A stretch of 64,000 nt of DNA from an uncultured Paraprevotella sp. (GTDB taxonomy: Bacteria; Bacteroidota; Bacteroidia; Bacteroidales; Bacteroidaceae), in assembly GCA_900546665.1 (NCBI GenBank), contig URDY01000001.1, positions 124,001 through 188,000 of the forward strand. The letters are read 5' to 3'. Under the pieces are notes generated by a model. That model was not told the origin of the DNA. It searched no databases and saw only the letters and a list, made by a program, of their open reading frames with translations. Shown here piece by piece: positions 1 through 8,674 of this stretch (positions within the stretch are counted from its first letter, which is position 1; every line of letters starts with the position of its first letter). Both the position numbers and the translations under genes were made by a program.

Positions 1-230
1 CCTGCATGCACAAAACGTACCGTAAGAAGTGAGCTTGTCACTGACGATTGCAACATAGCCGTGACTAATGCTCCCGTCAGCAATGATGTCATACGGTTGG
101 TAGCTAAAGAATCTAAAATATGACGAAGTTTATTGCCTGCCATCTTTTGTAAACTCTCGCTCAGCAAATTCATACCATACATTAACATTCCGAGACAGCC
201 CAAAAGTTTTAAAAATGCTAAAACCACCAT
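1..230 (-). CDS. Na/Pi cotransporter family protein, N-terminal part (cut by window edge)
   Basis: Read on the minus strand from the ATG at 230-228, about 76 codons stay open to the window edge. The translation starts MVVLAFLKLLGCLGMLMYGM and continues with LLSESLQKMAGNKLRHIL and then a hydrophobic stretch with GALVTAMLQSS. This is the pattern of the first transmembrane repeat of sodium-dependent phosphate cotransporters of the NptA/PF02690 type, where a G-A-x-V-T-A-x-x-Q-S-S motif lies in the transport path. The rest of the gene, often including a PhoU-like C-terminal domain, lies outside the window, so the full architecture cannot be judged. It diverges from the nucleoside kinase at 317. 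Confidence 0.8.
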   Translation of the reverse strand, partial: MVVLAFLKLLGCLGMLMYGMNLLSESLQKMAGNKLRHILDSLATNRMTSLLTGALVTAMLQSSVTSSLLTVRFVHA

Positions 231-316
231 CGTTTCCACTATATTAGTCAAATAAATTACTTTTTCTCACCGTAAATCTTTAATTTTAAGCACTTAAAAT
301 CTAAAATTTTACTTTT

Positions 317-1978
317 ATGGTACAAGAAGTGCAAATCAGATGCAAAAATAACAAAAAATCTATTAATATCCCTATCGGAAGCACACTTTGGGACGCCTAT
401 GTCGCTCTAAAACTAGAAATGCCTTATGGACCAGTCAGTGCCAAAGTCAATAACAAAGTAGAAGGATTACATTACCGTTTTTATAATGCCAAGGATGTAG
501 AATTTCTTGATCAGACTTCCCCTTCAGGCATGCGGACATATACCCGTTCTTTATTTTTCGTATTGGTAAAAGCCACTAAAGACCTGTTCCCCGACAGCAG
601 TATAAAAATAGAAATGCCCATATCCAGAGGTTATTACTGCGATTTGCGCATCGGTCGCCCTCTGACAGATAAAGATGCTCAAGACATAGAACAACGAATG
701 AGAGAAATTGTCAATCAGGATATTCCTTTTCACCGCATTCAAAGTCCTACAGAAGAGGCTATCGAACTGTTCAGATCAAAAGGAATGCTCAGTAAAGTCA
801 AATTATTGGAAAGTTCCGGCACCATATATACCCACTACTATAAACTTCAAGATACCGTCAATTATTTCTACGGTTCACTGCTTCCAAGCACAGGCGGTCT
901 CAAAGTGTTTGGTGTAATCAGATATTATGACGGTTTGCTGCTTCGCATCCCTTCCAGAAAAAATCCCAACGAACTGGAAGAAATCATTCCTCAAGAAAAG
1001 ATGATGGAAATATTCAAGGAACATCATCACTGGCAAGAAATTGTAGGTCTTAACACTGTAGGAGATTTCAACAGAGCATGTCAGGAAGGTCACGCTACAG
1101 ATATGATTAACGTAGCAGAAGCCTTGCAAGAAAAAAAAATAGTCAAAATTGCAGATGAAATTCAGGCACGTCCTGACGTCAAACTGATTTTAATTTCCGG
1201 CCCATCCTCCAGTGGAAAAACCACTTTTAGCAAGAGATTATCCATTCAGCTCATGACCAATGGGTTACACCCCTACCCGATTTCACTGGATGATTATTTT
1301 GTCAACCGCACAGACACCCCTAAGGATAAAAACGGAGATTATGACTTCGAATCACTTTATGCTTTGGACATCCCATTCTTCAATGCCCAATTAAAAGATC
1401 TTATGGACGGAAAAGAAATAGAACTGCCACGGTTTAATTTTCAAAAGGGAGAAAGAGAAAAAAGCGGAAAGAAAATACGGTTAGAAAAAAACATGATACT
1501 GATCCTTGAAGGTATCCACGCACTCAATCCAGAACTCACACCACAAATACCCGATATTCAGAAATACAGAATATACGTATCCGCACTGACTACCATCATG
1601 CTTGATGTACACAACTATATTCCTACTACAGACAACAGACTGTTAAGACGCATCATACGAGACTATAAATACAGAGGATATTCAGCATTGGAAACAATCA
1701 GAAGATGGCCTAGCGTACGGGATGGAGAGGACAAATGGATATTCCCCTATCAGGAACAGGCAGACGCCATGTTTAACAGTGCCTTACTATTTGAACTGGC
1801 AGTAATAAGAAATCAGGCACTACCCATATTGGAACTCGTTCCTGAAAACGCTCCCGAATATTCGGAAGCATACCGCTTACGTAAATTCCTCAGGTATTTT
1901 ATACCAATGTCGGACAACGTCATTCCTCCGACTTCACTTTTAAGAGAATTTTTGGGAGGAAGCTCTTTCCAATATTAA
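317..1978 (+). CDS. Nucleoside (uridine-type) kinase with N-terminal TGS/ThrRS-like domains
   Basis: 553 residues, a usual length for the long uridine kinase-like family of Bacteroidetes and Firmicutes. Residues about 1-70 look like a TGS/ubiquitin-like fold. About 75-240 resemble the second additional domain of threonyl-tRNA synthetase (YTRSLFFVL, FHRIQSP). From about 290 on lies a P-loop kinase domain: GPSSSGKTTF beginning at G295, then ISLDDYFVNR and a lid region with RRIIRDYKYRG. The family phosphorylates uridine/cytidine or related nucleosides in the cytoplasm; the substrate of the long form is not fixed by sequence. The ATG at 317 follows an AT-rich leader and is the only sensible start. 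It converges with nadB across a hairpin at 2025-2060. Confidence 0.85.
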   Translation: MVQEVQIRCKNNKKSINIPIGSTLWDAYVALKLEMPYGPVSAKVNNKVEGLHYRFYNAKDVEFLDQTSPSGMRTYTRSLFFVLVKATKDLFPDSSIKIEMPISRGYYCDLRIGRPLTDKDAQDIEQRMREIVNQDIPFHRIQSPTEEAIELFRSKGMLSKVKLLESSGTIYTHYYKLQDTVNYFYGSLLPSTGGLKVFGVIRYYDGLLLRIPSRKNPNELEEIIPQEKMMEIFKEHHHWQEIVGLNTVGDFNRACQEGHATDMINVAEALQEKKIVKIADEIQARPDVKLILISGPSSSGKTTFSKRLSIQLMTNGLHPYPISLDDYFVNRTDTPKDKNGDYDFESLYALDIPFFNAQLKDLMDGKEIELPRFNFQKGEREKSGKKIRLEKNMILILEGIHALNPELTPQIPDIQKYRIYVSALTTIMLDVHNYIPTTDNRLLRRIIRDYKYRGYSALETIRRWPSVRDGEDKWIFPYQEQADAMFNSALLFELAVIRNQALPILELVPENAPEYSEAYRLRKFLRYFIPMSDNVIPPTSLLREFLGGSSFQY

Positions 1979-2024
1979 TCAGTTCTCTAGCTATAAAGAA
2001 AACGTGGATTATCCAAACCTATAA

Positions 2025-2060
2025 CAGCTGCATTCTTTAATAAGAAAAAGAATGCAGCTG
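2025..2060. terminator. Hairpin between convergent nucleoside kinase and nadB
   Basis: A perfect 14-bp stem, CAGCTGCATTCTTT (2025-2038) with AAAGAATGCAGCTG (2047-2060), closes an 8-base loop in the short gap between two converging genes. No long T run follows on either strand, so it may act as a weak bidirectional terminator or mainly as a 3'-end stabiliser. Confidence 0.55.
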
Positions 2061-2079
2061 CCATAAATATTCCCTTTAC

Positions 2080-3669
2080 TTATTTCTGATCATAAGCATG
2101 CTTAGGATAATCAATAGTATAATGTAACCCACGGCTCTCTTTCCGTTCTATAGCCTGGCGCGTAATCAGATAACCTACATTGATCATATTGCGCAACTCA
2201 CAAATATCTTTTGTGGCTTTCACACGCTTGAACAGTTCTTCTGTTTCTTCATACAACAAATCCAAACGAGTCCAGGCACGTTTCAAACGCAGATCGCTTC
2301 TGACAATACCTACATAATTACTCATAATCTGGCCAACCTCTTTCATATCCTGAGCAATCAGCACCTTTTCCTCATTTGTCATCGTTCCCTCATCATTCCA
2401 TTCAGGAACCTTGTCGTTAAATTCATATTGGTCAATGACACTTAAACTATGCTTTGCAGCCGCATCAGCATATACAACAGCTTCAATAAGGGAATTGCTA
2501 GCCAAACGGTTTCCTCCATGAAGTCCCGTACAAGAACATTCACCTACAGCATAAAGCCTTTTTATGCTGGACTGACCATTTAAATCCACCTTGATTCCTC
2601 CGCACATATAATGAGCACAAGGTACAACAGGAATATACTGTTTCGTGATATCAATTCCAATACTCAAACACTTGGCATATATATTGGGGAAATGATGTTT
2701 GGTTTCTTCCGGATCTTTATGCGTCACATCCAAACAGACATGATCCAGTCCGTGAATCTTCATTTCCTTATCAATAGCTCTTGCTACAATATCCCGGGGA
2801 GCCAAGCTTAAACGTTTGTCATATTTCTGCATAAATTCCTCACCATTGGGCAAACGCAATATACCACCATATCCTCTCATCGCTTCCGTAATAAGGTAAG
2901 CTGGATGAGTTTCCCCTGGATTGAATAATGCTGTGGGATGAAACTGTACGAATTCCATACCCTGCACAGTTCCTTTTGCTCTGTAAACCATAGCTATGCC
3001 ATCTCCTGTGGCAATATTGGGATTGGTTGTTGTAGCATAAACAGCACCAGTACCTCCTGTAGCCATCAAAGTGACCTTTGAAAGGAACGTATCAATTTTA
3101 TTGGTGTCCGGATCCAATATATAGGCTCCATAACACTCGATATCCGGTGTACGTCGCGTCACTTCTATACCCAAATGATGCTGTGTGATAACCTCTACTG
3201 CAAAATGATTTTCCAAGATTGTAATGTTAGGTTCCCGACGTACAGCCTCCATCAGACCACGTTGAATTTCAAATCCGGTATCATCGGCATGGTGAAGAAT
3301 ACGGAATTCAGAATGTCCTCCCTCTCGATGCAAATCAAACTCTCCTGTATCCGTCTTATCAAAATTAACGCCCCATTTTACCAAATCCTTTATACCTTGC
3401 GGAGCATTTCTAACGACTTGTTCCACAGCCTCGGGATCACTGATAAAATCACCGGCGATCATCGTATCCTGGATATGTTTTTCAAAATTATCTAATTCTA
3501 AATTTGTCACAGAAGCAATACCTCCTTGGGCTTTTGCCGTATTCGCTTCATCCAAAGTCGTTTTACAGACAATAGCCACCTTACCTTTACCGGCACGGGC
3601 CACTTTAAGCGCATAACTCATTCCAGCTACACCGGAACCAATTATCAAAAAATCAAATTTACGTATCAT
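2080..3669 (-). CDS. nadB: L-aspartate oxidase
   Basis: 529 residues, normal for NadB. It oxidises L-aspartate to iminoaspartate, the first step of de novo NAD synthesis; in anaerobes fumarate can be the electron acceptor. The N-terminus has the FAD-binding Rossmann motif LIIGSGVAGMSYALK. The substrate-side motifs AQGGIA, HREGGHSEFRILH and GMEFVQFHPTA are present, as is CTGLHGGNRLASNSLIEA, which separates NadB and SdhA/FrdA-like flavoproteins from other oxidoreductases. The C-terminal helical domain is complete. There is no nadA or nadC beside it in the window. The gene has its own minus-strand promoter (-7 box at 3693-3700). Confidence 0.95.
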   Translation of the reverse strand: MIRKFDFLIIGSGVAGMSYALKVARAGKGKVAIVCKTTLDEANTAKAQGGIASVTNLELDNFEKHIQDTMIAGDFISDPEAVEQVVRNAPQGIKDLVKWGVNFDKTDTGEFDLHREGGHSEFRILHHADDTGFEIQRGLMEAVRREPNITILENHFAVEVITQHHLGIEVTRRTPDIECYGAYILDPDTNKIDTFLSKVTLMATGGTGAVYATTTNPNIATGDGIAMVYRAKGTVQGMEFVQFHPTALFNPGETHPAYLITEAMRGYGGILRLPNGEEFMQKYDKRLSLAPRDIVARAIDKEMKIHGLDHVCLDVTHKDPEETKHHFPNIYAKCLSIGIDITKQYIPVVPCAHYMCGGIKVDLNGQSSIKRLYAVGECSCTGLHGGNRLASNSLIEAVVYADAAAKHSLSVIDQYEFNDKVPEWNDEGTMTNEEKVLIAQDMKEVGQIMSNYVGIVRSDLRLKRAWTRLDLLYEETEELFKRVKATKDICELRNMINVGYLITRQAIERKESRGLHYTIDYPKHAYDQK

Positions 3670-3692
3670 ACTCCTTTATCATTTGGTTAGTG

Positions 3693-3700
3693 CAAAACTA
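3693..3700 (-). promoter_or_regulatory. nadB promoter, -7 box TAGTTTTG
   Basis: Minus-strand TAGTTTTG fits the Bacteroidetes -7 consensus TAnnTTTG and lies 24 bases before the nadB start. No clear TTTG -33 box sits at the usual distance. Confidence 0.55.
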
Positions 3701-3744
3701 CTCAAAAACTAAATTGCTTATAATGATATTTATAAAAAAAATTG

Positions 3745-3752
3745 TATCTTTC
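3745..3752 (+). promoter_or_regulatory. Probable promoter of the PH-like protein/dacB pair
   Basis: TATCTTTC differs from TAnnTTTG only in the last base and sits 17 bases before the ATG at 3769. This argues against the in-frame TTG at 3742 as the start, because that codon would overlap the promoter. Confidence 0.45.
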
Positions 3753-3768
3753 GCCCAAATTGATTATT

Positions 3769-4173
3769 ATGACACGCACCTTTCATGCAAAACTAAGTAA
3801 AAAGACGCTGTTTTTATGTCTTTTACCGAGCACAGTAATGGCTATTTATTTTTTTTGGATCAAATGGCCTCTTATCGCATTCATATTTATCATATTCATG
3901 GTCATTATCATCGAACGGCTCATTCACACGGCCTATATCATTACCTCAGATGACAAACTGATTATCTTTAAAGGAAGGTTCTCACAAAGCAAGACTATCC
4001 CTCTGTCTGATATCAGGACCGTTGAACATATCAAACCATCTTCAGTCAACTTTATGACAAGTCGGGATATTGTCTGCATTACCCTAAAAAACGGAGGAAT
4101 TAAACTTATCTCCCCTTTTCCCGCCAATGATTTCTGCAATTATATCAACAAAAAAATCCATGAAAAAAACTGA
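3769..4173 (+). CDS. Small membrane protein with bacterial PH-like domain
   Basis: 135 residues from ATG 3769 (MTRTFHAKLSKK). Two hydrophobic segments at about residues 12-50 are followed by a soluble stretch with the rhythm of a bacterial PH (DUF304/PF14470-type) domain: ITSDDKLIIFKGRF, then IPLSDIRTVEHIK, then ITLKNGG and SPFPANDFCNYINKKI. Such proteins are membrane-associated, but their biochemical role is not known from sequence. The gene overlaps the start of the following DD-carboxypeptidase by 14 bases, so the two are co-transcribed, which hints at a cell-envelope setting. The upstream in-frame TTG (3742) is rejected because it lies in the promoter. Confidence 0.7.
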   Translation: MTRTFHAKLSKKTLFLCLLPSTVMAIYFFWIKWPLIAFIFIIFMVIIIERLIHTAYIITSDDKLIIFKGRFSQSKTIPLSDIRTVEHIKPSSVNFMTSRDIVCITLKNGGIKLISPFPANDFCNYINKKIHEKN

Positions 4174-5365
4174 CGGACTCATCATTTTACTGCTGATATC
4201 ATTTTTCCAGACGAGCCATGCCATTGCTTCAGGGCTCGTCCGGCATAACGACATAGAAGACAGCACATGGATATCCGACTTGCACAAAGATATTACCGAC
4301 CTGACCAACAATGAGTGGTTTGAAAAGACGCAGTTGGGATTATGTATTTATGACCTGACTACCGACACTGTCTTATTTGAACATAATCCCCACCAAAGAC
4401 TACGTCCGGCCTCAACACTGAAACTGCTTACCGCCATCACGGCACTTTCCGAACTGGGTGGCGCTTACCAATTCAATACCCAATTACATTATACAGGCTT
4501 TGTACAGGACAGTGTCTTACATGGCGACATATATGTCACCGGAGGATTCGATCCACGTTTCGGATATGACGATATGCAAGCTTTCATCAACGCAATCTCT
4601 ACATTGGCCATTGATTCCATCACAGGAGGATTATATGCAGACTTATCATTAAAAGACACTCTAAAATGGGGCTACGGCTGGTGTTGGGACGACGACATGC
4701 CTGTTCTGACGCCCTTATTGTACGAAGGAAAGAACCATTTTATCGACAAGATGATTCAACAAATGCAGGAAACCGGCATTTCATGCCATCATACCGGCCC
4801 AAAAGACTGTCCCCAAGAAGCAATAGAATTATGTACACGAAGCCACTCCATCGACCAGATATTGATTCCCATGATGAAAGAAAGCAACAACCTATATGCT
4901 GAAGCCTTATTTTATCAGCTAGGGAAGCTACAGAAAAAAAAATTTGCCTCCTACAAAGAAGCCAGTCAGCCTATACACCAAATGACCCATAAACTCAATG
5001 TAAGCCATGAAGGTTGTCTGATAGCAGACGGAAGCGGCGTTTCACTGTACAACTATATTACCCCCAGTGTTGAAATCGCATTTTTGCGCCATGCCTATAA
5101 TCATCAGGAAATTTTCCAGCACTTATACAATTCATTACCGATTGCAGGAAAAGACGGCACTTTAAAAAACAGAATGAAAAAAGGAGCCGCCCATAAAAAC
5201 ATACGTGCCAAAACAGGAACTCTGGAAGGTATTATAAGTCTGGCCGGATATGCCCAAGCCTCTAATTCCCATCTACTTGCATTCTGCATCATCAATCAGG
5301 GAGTTGATGATGTCCGAAAAGCACGTGACTTTCAAGACAGAATCTGCGAATTGCTATGCCAATAA
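4160..5365 (+). CDS. dacB: D-alanyl-D-alanine carboxypeptidase/endopeptidase, PBP4 family
   Basis: 401 residues from ATG 4160 (MKKTDGLIILLLISFF), which gives a clean signal peptide; the longer reading frame start at 4127 would add an unlikely charged extension. The penicillin-binding motifs are all present: SxxK (STLK) at S85-K88, SxN (SNN) at S242, and KTG at K351. The protein trims peptidoglycan stem peptides or cleaves D-Ala-meso-DAP cross-links in the periplasm. The distance between SxxK and SxN is about 157 residues, shorter than the roughly 244 in the E. coli enzyme, so the inserted domains II/III are reduced, as often seen in this phylum. Translationally coupled to the PH-like protein. 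Confidence 0.9.
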   Translation: MKKTDGLIILLLISFFQTSHAIASGLVRHNDIEDSTWISDLHKDITDLTNNEWFEKTQLGLCIYDLTTDTVLFEHNPHQRLRPASTLKLLTAITALSELGGAYQFNTQLHYTGFVQDSVLHGDIYVTGGFDPRFGYDDMQAFINAISTLAIDSITGGLYADLSLKDTLKWGYGWCWDDDMPVLTPLLYEGKNHFIDKMIQQMQETGISCHHTGPKDCPQEAIELCTRSHSIDQILIPMMKESNNLYAEALFYQLGKLQKKKFASYKEASQPIHQMTHKLNVSHEGCLIADGSGVSLYNYITPSVEIAFLRHAYNHQEIFQHLYNSLPIAGKDGTLKNRMKKGAAHKNIRAKTGTLEGIISLAGYAQASNSHLLAFCIINQGVDDVRKARDFQDRICELLCQ

Positions 5366-5473
5366 GCACCAATTCTTTGTTTCATAAGACTCTTCCTAAC
5401 CTGAAAACAGACTTTATCATAGGCCAAACAGCAATTTAAAGTTTGAGAATTCTTTTTTTAGTAAAATTCTCAC

Positions 5474-5481
5474 TATCTTTG
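5474..5481 (+). promoter_or_regulatory. Promoter -7 box before the orphan ORF at 5511
   Basis: TATCTTTG is an exact match to TAnnTTTG, 29 bases before ATG 5511. A TTTG at 5442-5445 is too far upstream (28-base spacer) to be a convincing -33 box. Confidence 0.55.
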
Positions 5482-5510
5482 TATTTAAATTCATAAGGTC
5501 TTTATAAAAG

Positions 5511-5906
5511 ATGGAGTTCAAAAGGAAAATATTATGGAATCTGCTGATGACAACAACAATAGCCATCATCACATTTCTTTGTACTTTTGAAACAACCACA
5601 CCAAACGATCAGAACACATCTATAAATGTTCACAAAACCTCACGGTGTCTGACCACTCACCATGAATATATAAAAAACGACGTTGCCTATATTTTCTTTA
5701 CTGATATATTCATTCCTTCCTATGCGACAGGTTGCTCTGTGAATGAATATCAATACAGTTTGAAATTACCGTTACAGGATTCTTTCCTGACACGTATAAA
5801 AGGACTAAACAGGAGCAACCAGACAAATACAATCCACCTGCACAGTATATCCATCATTATCAAGGATATATCCAGTCATTTATGCAGATGGCTCATATAC
5901 ATATAA
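5511..5906 (+). CDS. Uncharacterised 131-residue protein upstream of nuo operon
   Basis: I do not recognise this protein. It begins MEFKRKILWNLL and has one hydrophobic segment (residues about 10-26, TTTIAIITFLCTF) that could be a signal anchor, followed by a polar, serine/threonine- and histidine-rich region without a known motif. The support for a real gene is positional: an exact -7 box lies 29 bases upstream, and it fills the space between dacB and the nuo promoter. Its stop at 5906 lies just before the nuo -7 box at 5912. It could be a fast-evolving envelope protein or a spurious frame in a regulatory region. Confidence 0.4.
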   Translation: MEFKRKILWNLLMTTTIAIITFLCTFETTTPNDQNTSINVHKTSRCLTTHHEYIKNDVAYIFFTDIFIPSYATGCSVNEYQYSLKLPLQDSFLTRIKGLNRSNQTNTIHLHSISIIIKDISSHLCRWLIYI

Positions 5907-5911
5907 TCATG

Positions 5912-5919
5912 TATCTTTG
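5912..5919 (+). promoter_or_regulatory. nuo operon promoter, -7 box TATCTTTG
   Basis: An exact TAnnTTTG box lies about 100 bases before the nuoA start at 6020. It implies a leader of roughly 90 bases. The -33 position holds only an imperfect TTTA. Confidence 0.6.
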
Positions 5920-6019
5920 TACAAGCATGTAATTAACTATTATTCAAGTATATTACATGCCATTTTTTATATCCAGTCATTATCTGTCTATAAACAATTC
6001 AAATAATATATTCGATCAA

Positions 6020-6376
6020 ATGACAAATTTTATTATTCTATCTGTTGTCCTTATTGCAGCTGCAGTGCTTGTAGGGGCAGCATTGACAGTGGCACGGCTC
6101 ACTGCGCCACGCAGCAATAACCCCCGTAAAGGAGAACCTTATGAATGTGGTATGCCGCCTCGTGGAGGGGCCTGGATGCAGTTTAAGGTAGGATACTATC
6201 TGTATGCAATTCTATTTCTCATGTTTGATATAGAAACTGTATTTCTGTTTCCTTGGGCAGTAAGATGCACAGGCATGACTGCCTCTGCCGGAATGCTTAG
6301 TATAGGATTGTTCATGTGTGTGTTGGTGCTGGGATTGGCCTACGCCTGGCGGAAAGGAGCTTTACAATGGAAATAA
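6020..6376 (+). CDS. nuoA: NADH-quinone oxidoreductase-type complex I subunit A
   Basis: 118 residues from ATG 6020 (MTNFIILSVVLIAAA); an upstream in-frame ATG at 5957 would add a polar 21-residue extension not seen in the family. Three membrane segments and the conserved loop EPYECGMPP followed by FDIETVFLFPWA identify NuoA, the membrane-arm subunit near the quinone site. It opens an eleven-subunit operon and overlaps nuoB by ten bases. Co-transcription and the membrane location fit assembly of a respiratory complex I-like proton pump in the inner membrane. Confidence 0.95.
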   Translation: MTNFIILSVVLIAAAVLVGAALTVARLTAPRSNNPRKGEPYECGMPPRGGAWMQFKVGYYLYAILFLMFDIETVFLFPWAVRCTGMTASAGMLSIGLFMCVLVLGLAYAWRKGALQWK

Positions 6377-6978
6377 AAAATATTCCTGCTCCGAAGGACA
6401 TGCAGAATCAGGAAATGAATGAAAACGAAGTCCTCGTCAAAATGGCTGAAGAACTCAACGCTACAGGCGCCGGAGTCATAGTAGGCTGGGCCGACAAGCT
6501 CATTGACTGGGCACGCAGTAATTCTCTCTGGTCACTGACTTTCGGTACAAGCTGCTGCGCCATTGAATTCATGGCGCTTGGAGCTGCTCAATATGATATG
6601 GCCCGTTTCGGTTTTGAGGTTACACGTAACTCACCACGCCAGGCAGACATGATTATGGTCCTGGGTACCATAACTCACAAAATGGCTCCTGTACTGCGCC
6701 GTCTTTATGATCAGATGGCTGAACCCAAATACGTGATAGCTGTTGGAGGATGTACTATTTCCGGTGGTCCTTTTATCGGATCTTATCATGTGATTGACGG
6801 AATCGACAAGATAGTACCCGTTGATGTATATATTCCGGGATGTCCGCCGCGTCCTGAAGCCTTTTATTACGGCATGATGCAGCTACAGCGTAAAATCCGG
6901 CTTGAACCTTTCATTGCTGCAAAAATCAAAGATAAACATCATTCATTCAACCAAAAGGAGGACAACAACAATGACTGA
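6367..6978 (+). CDS. nuoB: Complex I subunit B, N2 iron-sulfur cluster carrier
   Basis: 203 residues from ATG 6367, which overlaps the end of nuoA; the longer frame from 6316 merely reads through nuoA. The four cysteines for the terminal 4Fe-4S cluster N2 are visible: the tandem pair in GTSCCAIEF (C63, C64), C129 in VGGCTISGG and C159 in PGCPPRPEAF. This subunit passes electrons from NuoI to quinone at the junction with NuoD. It overlaps nuoCD by eight bases, and the region near its 3' end carries an unusually strong Shine-Dalgarno sequence for nuoCD. Confidence 0.96.
   Translation: MEIKNIPAPKDMQNQEMNENEVLVKMAEELNATGAGVIVGWADKLIDWARSNSLWSLTFGTSCCAIEFMALGAAQYDMARFGFEVTRNSPRQADMIMVLGTITHKMAPVLRRLYDQMAEPKYVIAVGGCTISGGPFIGSYHVIDGIDKIVPVDVYIPGCPPRPEAFYYGMMQLQRKIRLEPFIAAKIKDKHHSFNQKEDNNND
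6954..6962 (+). promoter_or_regulatory. Strong Shine-Dalgarno sequence for nuoCD
   Basis: AAAGGAGGA lies within the 3' end of nuoB, eight bases before ATG 6971. It fixes nuoCD's start. Near-perfect Shine-Dalgarno sequences are uncommon in Bacteroidetes, which generally rely on A-rich leaders. Confidence 0.65.
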
Positions 6979-8620
6979 TCTGCATACAGAAAGCTCTATT
7001 AACCCAGAAGACATACTTAAAAAGTACTGCCCGCAAGCCCAAGCTGAAAACCAGGACAGTCCCAATGGCGCAGAATGTGTCTGGATCATTCCATGCGAAG
7101 AAATTCCTTCAGTTTGCACGAAACTAAAATCTGAAGCCGGCATGGACTTCCTGTGGGATATGATGGGTACAGACGAAGGCGATATGCTCACAGGAGTATA
7201 TTACTTCCTTGAACGGACAAGCGACAGCAAAACGCTTGTTTTGAAATCCACAGCCAAAGAATGGATGCCTACTGTCAGCCATATATGGCAGGCTGCGTTG
7301 ATCAAGGAAAGGGAAATAATGGACTTTTTTGGTCTGAAATTCACAGACCATCCGGATATGCGCCGGTTATTTCTTCGCGAAGACTGGCATGGGTATCCGT
7401 TAAGAAAAGACTATAAACCGGATCCGCTTGACAACGAATTGTCAGATGAAACAAATGCCGATACGACTGTCTGCTACAGCTTAAACCCGGCTACAGGAGA
7501 AATTGAGGCCCAACAAAAAGTCATTTTTAATGAAGGCGATTTTGTGGTCAACATTGGTCCGCAGCATCCATCCACTCATGGTGTATTACGCATGCGTACG
7601 GCTATTGAAGGTGAAACCGTCAAACGCATCGACCCTATCCTGGGATATATTCACAGAGGTATAGAAAAACTTGCAGAACAGCGTAATTACAGACAAACTC
7701 TGGCATTGACCGATCGTCTGGATTACCTCAGTGCACATCATAACCGCCATGCCATGTGTCTTTGCGTTGAAAAGGCCATGGGCATCGAGGTTCCCCCACG
7801 TGCACAGTGTATACGAACCATGATGGACGAGCTGCAACGTATTAATTCTCATTTGCTGTTCTTCTCCTGTCTGGCAATGGATATGGGTGCACTTACTCCT
7901 TTCTTCTATGGATTCCGTGAAAGGGAAATGATTCTTCATATTATGGAAGAAACAACAGGTGGACGTCTCATACAGAACTACTATAAATTCGGAGGAGTTC
8001 AGGCAGACGTACAGCCGGATTTCATCCAAAAGGTCAAGGAATTCACTTCACACATGAGAGAGGTATTCAAAGACTACGATAACATCCTGACCAAAAATGT
8101 CATTGCACAGAACCGACTTATGGGAGTTGGCCTGCTTTCCAAGGAAGACGCCATAAGTATAGGCACAACAGGAGGTACCGGACGTGCTTCAGGATGGGCA
8201 AACGATGTCCGCAAGCGTCATCCTTATGCATGGTACGACCGTGTGGACTTCAAGGAAATCATCTATTCACACTGCGACAGTTTCGACCGTTACAAGGTTC
8301 GTATGGATGAAATTCTGGAATCATGCCACATTCTTGACCAGTTGGCAGACATGATGCCCGAAGGCCCTGTTTGCTGCAAGACACCTGCCATTATCAAATT
8401 ACCGGCCGGAGTATATACAGCTTCAGTAGAAGCCAGCAGAGGCAACTTCGGTGTCTGCATCGTCAGCGATGGCGGTAAGACACCAACAAGATTGCACTTC
8501 CGGTCAACAGGTTTGCCATTAGTACAGGCCATGGACACAGTATGCAAAGAAGGTAAAATAGCCGACCTGATAGCAATTGGCGGTACTCTTGACTTTGTCA
8601 TTCCGGATATTGACCGATAA
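6971..8620 (+). CDS. nuoCD: Fused complex I subunits C and D
   Basis: 549 residues from ATG 6971 (MTDLHTESS), chosen because of the strong ribosome site at 6954-6962. Residues about 1-170 are NuoC (SHIWQAALIKEREIMDFFGLKF, FLREDWHGYPLRKDY). From about 190 on the protein is NuoD (VVNIGPQHPSTHGVLRM, GYIHRGIEKLAEQR, YLSAHHNRHAMCL, FDRYKVRMDEI). The fusion joins the hydrogenase-like large subunit that forms the quinone pocket with its 30-kDa partner. NuoC-NuoD fusions occur in several lineages including this phylum. It is the last peripheral-arm gene before the membrane subunits except for nuoI. Confidence 0.95.
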   Translation: MTDLHTESSINPEDILKKYCPQAQAENQDSPNGAECVWIIPCEEIPSVCTKLKSEAGMDFLWDMMGTDEGDMLTGVYYFLERTSDSKTLVLKSTAKEWMPTVSHIWQAALIKEREIMDFFGLKFTDHPDMRRLFLREDWHGYPLRKDYKPDPLDNELSDETNADTTVCYSLNPATGEIEAQQKVIFNEGDFVVNIGPQHPSTHGVLRMRTAIEGETVKRIDPILGYIHRGIEKLAEQRNYRQTLALTDRLDYLSAHHNRHAMCLCVEKAMGIEVPPRAQCIRTMMDELQRINSHLLFFSCLAMDMGALTPFFYGFREREMILHIMEETTGGRLIQNYYKFGGVQADVQPDFIQKVKEFTSHMREVFKDYDNILTKNVIAQNRLMGVGLLSKEDAISIGTTGGTGRASGWANDVRKRHPYAWYDRVDFKEIIYSHCDSFDRYKVRMDEILESCHILDQLADMMPEGPVCCKTPAIIKLPAGVYTASVEASRGNFGVCIVSDGGKTPTRLHFRSTGLPLVQAMDTVCKEGKIADLIAIGGTLDFVIPDIDR

Positions 8621-8674
8621 ACCGATATCGTCAACATATAAAAATAGAACGAATAAAAGTAATACTTATCATTT

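Noticed and set aside
3742..3768. Upstream TTG start for the PH-like protein
   Set aside because: The extension overlaps the likely -7 box TATCTTTC; the ATG at 3769 fits better.
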